Source of the DNA: Lysinibacillus louembei
GTDB lineage: Bacteria; Bacillota; Bacilli; Bacillales_A; Planococcaceae
NCBI RefSeq assembly: GCF_033880585.1
Contig: NZ_CP137624.1
Span: 744,001-808,000 of the forward strand
Reading direction: 5' to 3'
DNA: 64,000 nt
The notes below the pieces were generated by a model. The model saw only the letters and a program-made list of their open reading frames with translations. It was not told where the DNA came from and did no database searches. Shown here one piece after another: positions 17,665-26,743 of this stretch. A program made the position numbers and the translations under genes. Every line of letters starts with the position of its first letter. Positions within the stretch are counted from its first letter, which is position 1.

Positions 17665-18774
17665 TTAATCTAAAATAACGAGTGGCTTAATCTCTTTAAA
17701 TGCTTTCATATTTTTTAACGCTTCATTAATATCCTTCAATGGATATTCGTTTGTAATCAGCTTTTCAAATGGGACTTCATGCTGATACTTTTCAACAAAG
17801 CAAAGCGCCTGATAATAATGACTTATATCACCAGAATATGAGCCGATTAATGTTAAATTTTTTGCTGTAATCAATGAAGGCATAATTTCTACTTTACCAG
17901 ACCCTAGCTGTCCAACAATTACGTACTTTCCATTTTTACGAATATACTGTAGCCCTTCCTCAACCGCTCCTGGGAATCCAGAGTATTCCATTACAATATC
18001 TGCACCTAGATGATTTGTTACTTCATTAATTTTAGCTTGACGCTCTTCAGTTGTTCGCACTTCAGCAATGTCAATAATATAGTCAGCACCCATATCTTTC
18101 GCTAGCTCTAAGCGCTCTTTAGGCCCTCCGATAGCAATGACATTTTTAGCCCCTGCTTTTTTAGCAACACAAATTGCTAGCAAGCCTAAAGGGCCTGTCC
18201 CTTGAATCACGATATTGTCCTCTGAGCTTATTTTCCCTAATTGGTTGAAGCTGTTCATAACAGAGCGAAATGCACAGCTACACAAGCTAGCTAACTTTGA
18301 GCTCACAGTTGCCGGAACCTTCACACGCCCAGAATTCGGTAAAATATAACCATACTCACTAAAGCCACCCATTAAATACGGGTATTTTTCCATTGTTTCA
18401 TACATATATTGGCGGCGATGTGTACAAAGCGTTGGCTTTTTTTCAACCGTACAATAATAACAGGTACCACAATCTCCATGCGCCCAAATTACTCGATCTC
18501 CAACCTTCAGTTCATTGCCGAGAGAGTCTACCTCAACTCCAGCACCTAATTTAATAATTTCGCCAACCATTTCATGACCAAGAATGACAGGTAGATCTAC
18601 CTTTAAATTCAATTCACCTTGCCATAAATGAACATCTGTACCACAGATTGATGAAATTTTATTTTTTACTAGTATTGCGTTTTCTTCAATTTTTTCTGGA
18701 ATTGGTACATCCTCAATTTGAAGGTCTTCTCCAAATTTTCTTAATACCGCCGCCTTTGAATATTTAGGAATCAT
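17665..18774 (-). CDS. Zinc-dependent alcohol dehydrogenase (MDR family)
   Basis: A 369-residue medium-chain dehydrogenase/reductase. Catalytic zinc ligands are C44 (SSICGTDVH) and the H67-E68 pair (GHEMVGE). Structural zinc cysteines are C102, C105, C108 and C117. The Rossmann fold begins at QGTGPLGLLA. The C117 spacing is one residue longer than the commonest pattern. Like most of the operon it should oxidise a hydroxyl group with NAD(P)+. It sits 13 bp after the aldehyde dehydrogenase gene. The substrate is unknown; the closest functional class is threonine/polyol-type MDR enzymes. Confidence 0.88.
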   Translation of the reverse strand: MIPKYSKAAVLRKFGEDLQIEDVPIPEKIEENAILVKNKISSICGTDVHLWQGELNLKVDLPVILGHEMVGEIIKLGAGVEVDSLGNELKVGDRVIWAHGDCGTCYYCTVEKKPTLCTHRRQYMYETMEKYPYLMGGFSEYGYILPNSGRVKVPATVSSKLASLCSCAFRSVMNSFNQLGKISSEDNIVIQGTGPLGLLAICVAKKAGAKNVIAIGGPKERLELAKDMGADYIIDIAEVRTTEERQAKINEVTNHLGADIVMEYSGFPGAVEEGLQYIRKNGKYVIVGQLGSGKVEIMPSLITAKNLTLIGSYSGDISHYYQALCFVEKYQHEVPFEKLITNEYPLKDINEALKNMKAFKEIKPLVILD

Positions 18775-18787
18775 TTTCTACACCATC

Positions 18788-20227
18788 CTACTCTGCTATA
18801 TCTACCATTATTGTTTTTATTTCAATATACTCATGAATTGCTTCTGTGCCATTTTCGCGTCCAATTCCACTCATCTTATAGCCACCATAAGGTACACTCC
18901 AATGAATCTTTCTATAATTATTAATCCATACTGTGCCGCTTTGTAGCTGGTCTGCCACACGATGGGCCCTCGAAATGTTTGTAGACCATAGACCAGCCGT
19001 TAAGCCATACTTTGTTTCGTTTGCCATCTCTACCACTTGTTCTTCTGTTTCAAATGGTAAAACGGCTAAGATGGGCCCAAACACTTCTTCTTGACATAAA
19101 TACGAATCATTTTGCACATTTGTGACAATCGTTGGTGAGAAGTAATAGCCATCCTCATTCCCATCAATCGTTAATCGTTGTCCACCAAATTCAATTTTTC
19201 CGCCATCCTGCTTTGTTTTCTCAACAAAATCATGTAATTTTTCCAGCTGCAGCTTATTCGCAATTGGGCCCATTTTAGCATTTTCATCAAACGGATTTGC
19301 TACTGTTAGCTGCTTGGTTTTTTCGATAATTTTCTTAAGGCATTCCTCATAAATTGAAGCTTCAATAAACACTCTGGAGCCCGCTGCACATGTTTGACCT
19401 GCATTAATAAAAATCCCTCTCACAGCTGCGTTAGTTGCCTTTTCAATATCAGCATCCGCAAAAATAATATGCGGTGCTTTTCCACCTAATTCAAAAGTGA
19501 CCTTTTTCAATGTATCGCTCGCCTGCTTCGAAATATGGATTGCAGTATTTGTCGAGCCAGTAAAGGCAACTTTATCAATCTCTTGATGTGAGGAAAGTGT
19601 TTTTGCTACCTCAATATCTCCCGTTACGATATTGACAACACCAGGTGGGAATCCCGCTTCTACAATTAAATGAGCAAATAATAATGCAGAGGCTGATGTG
19701 TCAATTGCTGGCTTTAAAACAACCGTATTGCGTGCAGCTAATGCTGGTCCAATTTTCCAAGCTAACATGAGCAAAGGAGAATTCCATGGCACAATCGCAC
19801 CGATTACCCCAATTGGCTCTTTCTTGATATAACTAAAGACGTTTTTACTCACTTCCACATACTCGCCACGCAGTTGCCCTGCAATTCCTGCGTAATAGTA
19901 CAGCCATTCAGCTACCATCGGTATTTCATTATTCACTAGCTCGCTATATAGCTTGCCGTTACCCATGCATTCAATTTTAGATAGCTCTTCCTTATTTTCT
20001 AGAACAAGATCTCCTAGCTTTCTTAGTAGTCGACTTACCTCTACTAATTCGGTATTTTTCCATTGAGGAAAGGCTGTACGTGCAGCTTTAATCGCACGCT
20101 CTGTTTCTTGCTCTGAAGCATACGGAATTTCTGCCCATTCCTCACCGTTCATTGGACTAATAATTTTTTTATAATTTGCTGTTACTACAAACTCATTATT
20201 AACAAATATACCTGCGTATTTTTTCAT
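18788..20227 (-). CDS. NAD(P)-dependent aldehyde dehydrogenase (first of two in the operon)
   Basis: A 479-residue ALDH-superfamily enzyme that oxidises an aldehyde to a carboxylic acid. The oxyanion and cofactor motif is PWNS (147-150), the general base is E246 (FELGGKAP), and the nucleophile is C280 (GQTCAAG). All key residues are present and the length is typical of betaine-aldehyde/phenylacetaldehyde-type ALDHs. The ATG has a good ribosome binding site (GGAGG). It lies 15 bp after the iron alcohol dehydrogenase gene, so the two likely act in sequence: alcohol to aldehyde to acid. Confidence 0.92.
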   Translation of the reverse strand: MKKYAGIFVNNEFVVTANYKKIISPMNGEEWAEIPYASEQETERAIKAARTAFPQWKNTELVEVSRLLRKLGDLVLENKEELSKIECMGNGKLYSELVNNEIPMVAEWLYYYAGIAGQLRGEYVEVSKNVFSYIKKEPIGVIGAIVPWNSPLLMLAWKIGPALAARNTVVLKPAIDTSASALLFAHLIVEAGFPPGVVNIVTGDIEVAKTLSSHQEIDKVAFTGSTNTAIHISKQASDTLKKVTFELGGKAPHIIFADADIEKATNAAVRGIFINAGQTCAAGSRVFIEASIYEECLKKIIEKTKQLTVANPFDENAKMGPIANKLQLEKLHDFVEKTKQDGGKIEFGGQRLTIDGNEDGYYFSPTIVTNVQNDSYLCQEEVFGPILAVLPFETEEQVVEMANETKYGLTAGLWSTNISRAHRVADQLQSGTVWINNYRKIHWSVPYGGYKMSGIGRENGTEAIHEYIEIKTIMVDIAE

Positions 20228-20242
20228 ATTAATCCTCCTAAC

Positions 20243-21433
20243 TTAGTCAAATGCCATTTCAAAAACAGTTAACAAATCTTTCTCATCCATCTGTCTAGGG
20301 TTAATATTCATCAGCCTTGTAATGCCCATTGTCTCCTTTGCCATTGCAGGTAAATCTTCTCGTACTATACCTAGCTGCTGTAATTTTGTTGGTAGATTGA
20401 TTTGCTCTAACAACTCGATAAAATAATCGAATATTTCGCTATTTTTATCTAAACCTTTAGATTCTTTAACACAAATTCTGTGTAGTTCCATAAATTTACT
20501 CAGATTTGAGGAAAAATTATATTTAATTGCATATGGCAGCATCAAACCAGTTATTTCTCCATGTGGTGAGGGGGCACGACCTGCAATTGCATAAGCAGCA
20601 GCATGTGCCATCGATGTTCCTGCATTTGAAAAGGCTAGACCAGCTAATAAACTCCCTAAAAGCATTTGATGACGTGCTTCATAATTTTGCCCATTAGTCA
20701 CAGCCTCAACTAAATTCTCTGTAATTAATCGGATTGCTTTCTCTGCAAACATATTTGACATCATTGTAGCTCCTCTAAAGTCCGCTACATAATCCTCAGG
20801 GAAGCTTGAAAAATCTTTAGCAGTGAATGCTTCAACTGCGTGAACTAATGCGTCAATACCAGAGCAAGCTGTTACTCTTGGTGGCATTCCCATCGTTAAT
20901 AATGGATCTAAAATAGCAAATTGCGGCTTAATCTTTTCACTCGATATACCCACCTTAAGATGCTTATCAATATCATTTACCACTGCCACACCAGTAACCT
21001 CAGATCCTGTTCCAGATGTCGTTGGAATCGCAATAATTGGTGTAACCTCAAAATCAATTGGATTGTTATAAAAATAAGCTAGAGGCTGCTTTGTTTTCAG
21101 CATAAACGAAACCATCTTTGCTAAATCAATACAGCTACCTCCACCTAAGCCAATAACTACATAAACCTCTTTATCAAGATATTGCGCCAATACCTCCTCG
21201 ACATCTGAATTCGTTGGCTCTGGCTTCGCTTCATCATAGACTTCATAAGGTATCGCATAGCGTGTAAGCTTTTCTTCCAGCTTTTGAAGGATACCTGAGG
21301 CTTTAATACCTTGATCCGTTATAATAAGCGTCTTCTTTTGCTCATATTTTTGATAAATACGCTCTAATTCATTCAATGACTCCTTGCCGAAGAAAATATT
21401 CCCCGGAAACTTATATTGCCAATAAGCTTTCAT
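20243..21433 (-). CDS. Iron-containing alcohol dehydrogenase
   Basis: A 396-residue group III (Fe-dependent) alcohol dehydrogenase, related to FucO, 1,3-propanediol and 4-hydroxybutyrate dehydrogenases. The NAD-binding GGGSC motif is at 97-101, PTTSGTGSE follows at about 138-146, and the metal-binding histidines are in the AHAAAYAIAGRAPSPHGE stretch, with SGIDALVHAVEAF upstream. The gene follows dctM by 22 bp in the same operon. It probably oxidises the imported alcohol or reduces an aldehyde; direction and substrate are not decidable from sequence. Confidence 0.9.
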   Translation of the reverse strand: MKAYWQYKFPGNIFFGKESLNELERIYQKYEQKKTLIITDQGIKASGILQKLEEKLTRYAIPYEVYDEAKPEPTNSDVEEVLAQYLDKEVYVVIGLGGGSCIDLAKMVSFMLKTKQPLAYFYNNPIDFEVTPIIAIPTTSGTGSEVTGVAVVNDIDKHLKVGISSEKIKPQFAILDPLLTMGMPPRVTACSGIDALVHAVEAFTAKDFSSFPEDYVADFRGATMMSNMFAEKAIRLITENLVEAVTNGQNYEARHQMLLGSLLAGLAFSNAGTSMAHAAAYAIAGRAPSPHGEITGLMLPYAIKYNFSSNLSKFMELHRICVKESKGLDKNSEIFDYFIELLEQINLPTKLQQLGIVREDLPAMAKETMGITRLMNINPRQMDEKDLLTVFEMAFD

Positions 21434-21455
21434 TTATGCACCTTCTCTATTTATT

Positions 21456-22733
21456 TTATAAGAACCATGTTGTTAAAAATGGCACATATGCCACGATGAA
21501 TAAAACGACTACTGAAATCAATAAAAATTTCCATGTGTTTGGAATCATTTCCATGACAGAGCAGTTATTTACTTTTGCTGAAACAAAGACGTTTGCTGCT
21601 AATGGTGGTGTTAACAAGCCAATTTCAATTGTCGTAACTAAAATAATGCCAAAGTGAATTGGATTAATATCAAATGTGATGGCTGCCGGCGCTAGTAGCA
21701 CAGCCATTAATAAGACAGCTGCATTCGTTTCCATAAACATACCTACAACAAATAAAATAATAATCATAATGAATATAAACACATATTTATTGTCTGTAAT
21801 ATTAATTGCAACCTCTGTAATCATTTGTGGGATTTGCTCTAACGTAATCATATAATTGAACAAATTACTAAAAGCGATAATACCCAAAATGGCCGCTGAA
21901 GAAATTGCTGCTAATTTAAACGGCTGGAAGATTTTTTTGATTGCTAGCTTTTTCGTCACAATCGCTAAAACTAATCCGTATAAGCAGGCCACTGCCGCTG
22001 CCTCTGTTGGTGTAAAAATACCGCTGTAAATACCGCCTAATACGATAAACGGCATAAATAATGCAGGAATTGATTTCACGAATGTTTTTCCTAAAGATTC
22101 TGTATTTTCCATTTTTGCAGCATCCGAGGATACAATACTATTGTTCGGGTTATATACTTGTTTCAATAAGATTTTATGAAGTATTAAATATGCGATAACA
22201 AAGCAAACCCCTGGTACAATTGAAGCGATAAATAAATCAGCAATTGACACCCCTACTGTAGCGCCGTATAAAATTAATGGTATTGAAGGCGGAATAAAAA
22301 CACCTAATAGACCAGCAGCTGCAATAAGCGAAGCTGTATAACCTTTGTCATAGCCTCTTTCCACCATCTTTTGCCCAATAGAGCTACCAATTGCCGAGAC
22401 AGTCGCAACGGAAGAGCCAGTAATTGCTCCTAAAAAGGCACTTGCTAAAACAGTTACATAGCCTAAGCTTCCATATACCTTTTTCAACAGCTTTTCCGAT
22501 AAGTCGATTAATTGTGAAATGATGCTACCCTGTGACATAATTTGACCAGCTAAAATAAATAGTGGTATCGCTAATAAAGCAAAGGAAGAAACTGCTTGAT
22601 TTGATAACGATGCAAAGGAGGCAGATGGTATGTTAAATATTTCTCCACCTACAAGCGCACTCAAGGCAAAAGTCAGCCCAATCGGCACACCTATCATCAG
22701 TAAAAATAACAATACTAGTACAATTAACGCCAT
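21456..22733 (-). CDS. dctM: TRAP transporter large permease subunit (DctM type)
   Basis: A 425-residue membrane protein with about 12 hydrophobic segments. It is the Na+-coupled transport subunit of a tripartite ATP-independent periplasmic-type transporter. DctM-family motifs seen are SALVGGEIFNIPSASF near the N-terminus, the GAITGSSVATVSAIG loop, and the GVFIPPSIPLILYG motif that repeats in the second half as GLLTPPLAANVFV. The start codon overlaps the dctQ stop at 22733, a sign of translational coupling. It works with the small subunit and the lipoprotein DctP encoded upstream. Confidence 0.95.
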   Translation of the reverse strand: MALIVLVLLFLLMIGVPIGLTFALSALVGGEIFNIPSASFASLSNQAVSSFALLAIPLFILAGQIMSQGSIISQLIDLSEKLLKKVYGSLGYVTVLASAFLGAITGSSVATVSAIGSSIGQKMVERGYDKGYTASLIAAAGLLGVFIPPSIPLILYGATVGVSIADLFIASIVPGVCFVIAYLILHKILLKQVYNPNNSIVSSDAAKMENTESLGKTFVKSIPALFMPFIVLGGIYSGIFTPTEAAAVACLYGLVLAIVTKKLAIKKIFQPFKLAAISSAAILGIIAFSNLFNYMITLEQIPQMITEVAINITDNKYVFIFIMIIILFVVGMFMETNAAVLLMAVLLAPAAITFDINPIHFGIILVTTIEIGLLTPPLAANVFVSAKVNNCSVMEMIPNTWKFLLISVVVLFIVAYVPFLTTWFL

Positions 22734-23230
22734 TAAGCTTCCCTCCCTTTATTCAACGCTCTCAGCTGCACAATATCTTTAATAACATTGCTCACACTGT
22801 GAATTAGCATCAACAATATACCTAGAACAATCAATCCATATGGAATAGATAACGGTATTTCTACCTCTAACGTCTTTTCTCCACTCGCTACTACAAATTG
22901 CAAGAATGTCCATGAAATATTAATGAATAAAACTGCGAAAACAATAATAATTACATCAACAATTAAATGGAAGATTAATTGTACTTTTCGACTTTTAATC
23001 ATCTGATTTAACTCAATTGCAATATAGTCTCTCGTATAAGTAATCGCACTTGCCCCAATAAATGTAATCACTGTCATACCGATTGCCGCATACTCAGGCA
23101 TCCCTAATGAATGCCAACCTGCAAGCCTTCCCACAATCTGCAAAATAACAGCTAGCATGATAATAAGAAGGGCAATTGCAATGAATGCTTCTTGAATTTT
23201 ATAAATGCGTTTTTCAATTTTAGCCCACAT
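22733..23230 (-). CDS. dctQ: TRAP transporter small permease subunit (DctQ type)
   Basis: A 165-residue protein with four transmembrane segments. It is the small membrane subunit that pairs with DctM. The conserved GRLAGWHSLGMPEYAAIG stretch at the TM1-TM2 turn, with Trp and Glu, fits the family. The ribosome binding site is GGAGG. It lies between dctP and dctM; the 79-bp gap to dctP carries a hairpin (23260-23298). Confidence 0.92.
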   Translation of the reverse strand: MWAKIEKRIYKIQEAFIAIALLIIMLAVILQIVGRLAGWHSLGMPEYAAIGMTVITFIGASAITYTRDYIAIELNQMIKSRKVQLIFHLIVDVIIIVFAVLFINISWTFLQFVVASGEKTLEVEIPLSIPYGLIVLGILLMLIHSVSNVIKDIVQLRALNKGREA

Positions 23231-23259
23231 TTTGTACCTCCTCTAATAGCATTTTAAAA

Positions 23260-23298
23260 CTGACGGTATGGACAGAAGCTAACCTGCTTTACCGTCAG
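23260..23298 (-). promoter_or_regulatory. Hairpin between dctP and dctQ (first TRAP operon)
   Basis: A perfect 9-bp stem, CTGACGGTA with TACCGTCAG, separated by 21 nt, lies right after the dctP stop and before the dctQ ribosome binding site. No long T-run follows, so it is more likely an mRNA processing/stability element or a partial terminator that raises the DctP-to-permease ratio. Confidence 0.6.
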
Positions 23299-23308
23299 CT
23301 CTTATTAT

Positions 23309-24346
23309 TTATTGAATGCTTTGTACTTCATCCTTCAATTGTTGGATGCGCTCCGCTCCATAGATTGAAGCATAGTTATCCCATTGCTCAAGTCCAAACT
23401 CTTGGAACGCTTTAATTTGGTCAGTCGTTAATTCCGTCACCTCTACGCCTGCTTCTTCTAGCATCTTCACATATTCCTGTGATGCCTTACGATTATTTTC
23501 AATTTGCCATTCTTGTACTTCTTGTCCTACCTTTTCAAAAATTGCTTTTTGTTCATCTGTTAAGCCATCAAACTTGCTTGAATTAATGACAATAGAGCCT
23601 GAAGCATATACATGGTTTAATAATGTGTAGTATTGATTTACCTCTTGGAATTTGCTGTCTCCTGTTAGCAATAAGCCGTTATCTTGTCCGTCAACCGTTC
23701 CTTGCTGCAATGCTAAATATAATTCATTAAATGGCATAACCAATGCCTGTACATTAGCCTCCTCAAAGAATCCTTTAATGGCCTTTGAGCCAGGTACGCG
23801 TAATTTTAACCCTTTTAAATCTTCTATTTTTTCAACTTTATGAACTGAGTTTGAAACACCTCGGAACTCATTTTCAAAGAAACCTAAAGTTTTCATATTA
23901 TGCTTTGCTAAAGTTTCCTTCATTAATGTTGGTATAATACCGTCACCATAATACAATTGATCTGCCTGTTCATTGCTTGTCACGATATAAGGTAGATAGT
24001 GAAAATCTAGTAGTGGATCTAGGCCTGAAAGAGAGCCTTGATTAATAAATGACATATCAAGTGTGCCTCGTGAAATATCCTGTGCCATTACTTCATCCCC
24101 GCCTAGCTGAGCAGCAGGAAACACTTTAATTTCAATTGCACCATTTGTTTCTTCTTTAATTTTATCTGCAAACATTTTAGCTGCCTGATCCTTCACACTA
24201 TCAATAGGAAAAATATGACCTAAGCGTAATTGAGTTGTCTCTCCATTACTTGCATTTTCTCCTGTGCCTTTCGAATTACCACATGCCCCTAGAATTAAAG
24301 CGCTTACTACAAATAAAATAGATATAAATTTCCATTTTCTCAACAT
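23309..24346 (-). CDS. dctP: TRAP transporter substrate-binding lipoprotein (DctP type)
   Basis: A 345-residue extracytoplasmic solute-binding protein anchored as a lipoprotein. The lipobox is LGAC with C22. A DctP-family core follows, with the conserved Arg in KLRVPGSKA that normally pairs with a substrate carboxylate, and the QGTVDGQDNGL loop. The frame opens at 24364, but the ATG at 24346 has an AAGGGG ribosome binding site and gives a compact signal peptide. Conservation of the Arg suggests an organic-acid ligand. The gene is 17 bp after the second ALDH gene. Confidence 0.9.
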   Translation of the reverse strand: MLRKWKFISILFVVSALILGACGNSKGTGENASNGETTQLRLGHIFPIDSVKDQAAKMFADKIKEETNGAIEIKVFPAAQLGGDEVMAQDISRGTLDMSFINQGSLSGLDPLLDFHYLPYIVTSNEQADQLYYGDGIIPTLMKETLAKHNMKTLGFFENEFRGVSNSVHKVEKIEDLKGLKLRVPGSKAIKGFFEEANVQALVMPFNELYLALQQGTVDGQDNGLLLTGDSKFQEVNQYYTLLNHVYASGSIVINSSKFDGLTDEQKAIFEKVGQEVQEWQIENNRKASQEYVKMLEEAGVEVTELTTDQIKAFQEFGLEQWDNYASIYGAERIQQLKDEVQSIQ

Positions 24347-24363
24347 TCCATTACCCCTTTTCA

Positions 24364-25776
24364 TTAATAATCTAAAACTACTAATTTTTCTTCTGACATC
24401 TCTTGTATTGCGTAGGCAGGTCCCTCTTTGCCAACACCGCTATTTTTTACTCCCCCATACGGCATTAAATCCTCCCTATAAGTAGAAACATTGTTGATTA
24501 TTACACCTCCAAACTGTAATTTCTTCATTGAATACAAAATATTCCGAATATTCGAGGTAAACACACCTACTTGGAGACCCATCGTTGTATCATTAGCTCT
24601 TTCAATTACTTCATGGAATGAACTATATTTTTGAATAGTAATAACTGGTCCAAATATTTCTTCACATACAACCTTCATGGAATGATCGACATCTATTAAT
24701 AGCGTTGGCTCCACAAAGCTTCCAGCTCGTTTTCCACCTGCCGCTACTTTCGCTCCTTGAGATTTTGCTTCCTCAATCCAGCTTTCTATTCGAATCGCTT
24801 CTCTTTCACTAATTACCGGCCCTATATCACCATCGGTATTGTCAATAGAGCAAAGCTGTAATTTTTGAATTTGCTGAACTGCCATTTCAACAAATTGCTC
24901 ATAAATATTTTCATGTACATAAATTCTTTGCACGGAAATACATGCTTGTCCAGCGTTCGAAAAACCTCTTGTTACACATAAATTGACGGCCTTCTCCATA
25001 TCCGCAACATCCTCATGTACAATATTTGGAGAATTATTGCCTAGCTCAAGCGTCACTTTTCGGATACCTGATTTACTTTTTATATACTGACCAACCTTTG
25101 GACTACCTGTAAACGTATACATTCCTACGTTTGGGTTTTCTAGTAAATGATCACCAATAACGGAGCCTCGCCCATTCACTAAATTAAACAACCCATCTGG
25201 CAAACCAGCCTCTTTAAAGATTTCCACTAGCTTACATGCAATAATCGGTGTCAATTCCGCTGGCTTTAATACAACCGCATTGCCTGCAGCAATTGCGGGT
25301 CCTATTTTATGAATAGTTAAATTAAAGGGAAAGTTAAATGGCGTAATCGCTACAATAACCCCTACTGGAACCCTCACTGTAAAAGCAATTTTCTCAGAGT
25401 CGTTAGGCAGTGCTACACCATGTCCCGCTAATTTTTTAGCTTCCTCTGCTGAGGCAATCAATGTTTGAATGCCTCGCTCAATTTCCATAAGTGCGTCCTT
25501 GCTAGATTTCCCAGCTTCACTAACTAATATATTCGCTAATTCTTTTTTTCTTTGCCCAATAATTTGAGCTGCATTATAAATAATTTCATAACGCTCAGTT
25601 GCTGTAAGCTCTATTTTTTCAAACGTTTGCTTTGCTACATCAATTACTTGCGTAACAGTCTGCTTGTCTGCCTCATGAATCATCGCATAGTTTTCATTTG
25701 TATATTTATTGATAACTGGAACTAATTCACCTGCGAGTAGCCACTGCCCATTAATAAAATGACCAAATGTCTCCAT
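24364..25776 (-). CDS. NAD(P)-dependent aldehyde dehydrogenase (second of two in the operon)
   Basis: A 470-residue ALDH. The cofactor motif TPFNFPFNL is near 145-153, the base is E244 in LELGNNSP, and the nucleophile is C279 in GQACISVQR. The PFNFP motif and QACISVQR context resemble the lactaldehyde/glyceraldehyde-3-phosphate (non-phosphorylating) branch rather than the betaine-aldehyde branch, so this ALDH probably serves a different substrate from the one at 18788-20227. It directly follows the GntR gene (1-bp gap) and precedes dctP. Confidence 0.9.
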   Translation of the reverse strand: METFGHFINGQWLLAGELVPVINKYTNENYAMIHEADKQTVTQVIDVAKQTFEKIELTATERYEIIYNAAQIIGQRKKELANILVSEAGKSSKDALMEIERGIQTLIASAEEAKKLAGHGVALPNDSEKIAFTVRVPVGVIVAITPFNFPFNLTIHKIGPAIAAGNAVVLKPAELTPIIACKLVEIFKEAGLPDGLFNLVNGRGSVIGDHLLENPNVGMYTFTGSPKVGQYIKSKSGIRKVTLELGNNSPNIVHEDVADMEKAVNLCVTRGFSNAGQACISVQRIYVHENIYEQFVEMAVQQIQKLQLCSIDNTDGDIGPVISEREAIRIESWIEEAKSQGAKVAAGGKRAGSFVEPTLLIDVDHSMKVVCEEIFGPVITIQKYSSFHEVIERANDTTMGLQVGVFTSNIRNILYSMKKLQFGGVIINNVSTYREDLMPYGGVKNSGVGKEGPAYAIQEMSEEKLVVLDY

Positions 25777-25777
25777 C

Positions 25778-26446
25778 TTATCTCTCCTCTCTCTTCTGCA
25801 AGAGCCTTAAATAACCTTGAGAAATATGACCTTTTATACAATCCAACGCCATTTCCATATCTCTAGTTTTTAAGCTTTCAATGAGTCCATCATGCTCAGA
25901 GGTTGCTTCCTTTTGATCAACCGAGCCTCTTTGATAATAAAACCTAGCAATATGCAAATGACAATATAGCCTTTCATAGCTCTCAATTAAAAATGGATTT
26001 TCCGAAGCATACATGATTTCAAGGTGAAACTGATTATCATAATTATTAAAGGCTAAAATGTTTGAATAATTATTGTTTAAATCAATTGATTTTGCGGATT
26101 CATTTAATTTCTCCAGCTTATCAATAAAGCTTAAATTATTATTTCTTATTACAATTTTTAATGCTTCCAATTCTAGCATTAATCTAAATTCAGCCATTTT
26201 TTTCATTGATATTTCATCGATAATATTACTCACTTGGTAGCCCTTATTTGGCACTAATAGCACTAATTTAGAATCCTGCAATCTTGAAAGCGCTTCCCTA
26301 ACAGGGATTGTACTAACATTCATTTGCTTTGCCATTTGACTTAAATTTAACTTTTGTCCAGGCTCTAACTCCCAGCTAAAAATTTGCTCTTTAATAAGAT
26401 TGTAAATTTGTTCAGATGTTTCACCATGCTCTTTTTCAAAAGCCAT
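25778..26446 (-). CDS. GntR-family transcriptional regulator, FCD subfamily
   Basis: A 222-residue regulator. The N-terminal winged helix-turn-helix (about 10-70) includes LSQMAKQMNVSTIPVREALSRL, typical of GntR. An all-helical FCD ligand-binding domain (about 80-215) contains the spaced His/Asp metal ligands (NYDNQFHLEI, later TSEHDGLIESL). FCD regulators usually sense carboxylates and act as repressors released by the operon substrate or an intermediate. The open frame reaches 26461, but the ATG at 26446 is preceded by AGGGG at 7 nt and is used. It is the first gene of the operon, so it likely autoregulates. Two identical 14-bp palindromes lie upstream. Confidence 0.9.
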   Translation of the reverse strand: MAFEKEHGETSEQIYNLIKEQIFSWELEPGQKLNLSQMAKQMNVSTIPVREALSRLQDSKLVLLVPNKGYQVSNIIDEISMKKMAEFRLMLELEALKIVIRNNNLSFIDKLEKLNESAKSIDLNNNYSNILAFNNYDNQFHLEIMYASENPFLIESYERLYCHLHIARFYYQRGSVDQKEATSEHDGLIESLKTRDMEMALDCIKGHISQGYLRLLQKREER

Positions 26447-26461
26447 ACTATCACCCCTCAT

Positions 26462-26475
26462 AATAATATATTATT
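26462..26475. promoter_or_regulatory. Palindrome copy 1 upstream of GntR (operator candidate)
   Basis: AATAATATATTATT is a perfect 14-bp palindrome immediately upstream of the GntR gene, close to its ribosome binding site. An identical copy lies at 26611-26624. Binding by the GntR product is inference, and AT-rich palindromes can arise by chance. Confidence 0.45.
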
Positions 26476-26610
26476 TTATGTTTTAGATTTGATTTGAATT
26501 AATAATAATATACAATTAATTCTTTTACAAGTCTAAATTTTCTGTTTTTTAACGTATTTTTCTGTTAATACGTCTTAATTACATATATTATCCTCTATTT
26601 ATAAATAGAA

Positions 26611-26624
26611 AATAATATATTATT
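26611..26624. promoter_or_regulatory. Palindrome copy 2 upstream of GntR (operator candidate)
   Basis: This is the second identical 14-bp palindrome AATAATATATTATT, 149 bp further upstream than copy 1, in the promoter-proximal region of the operon. Two exact copies flanking the likely promoter could allow looping repression. Confidence 0.45.
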
Positions 26625-26697
26625 TAAGCTTATACGATTTGGAATAGGGATATTTTGTATATTTTTTACGAGGACTATCTGAAGGAAAAGCAAAATT

Positions 26698-26728
26698 AAG
26701 GCTGCCAGGAAAGCTTCCTGACAGCCTT
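26698..26728 (-). terminator. Terminator after the chemoreceptor gene
   Basis: A 14-bp stem with one mismatch (AAGGCTG...CAGCCTT at the base) just past the stop at 26744, followed on the minus strand by a moderately T-rich tract. Confidence 0.8.
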
Positions 26729-26743
26729 ATGAATGTACAAATA

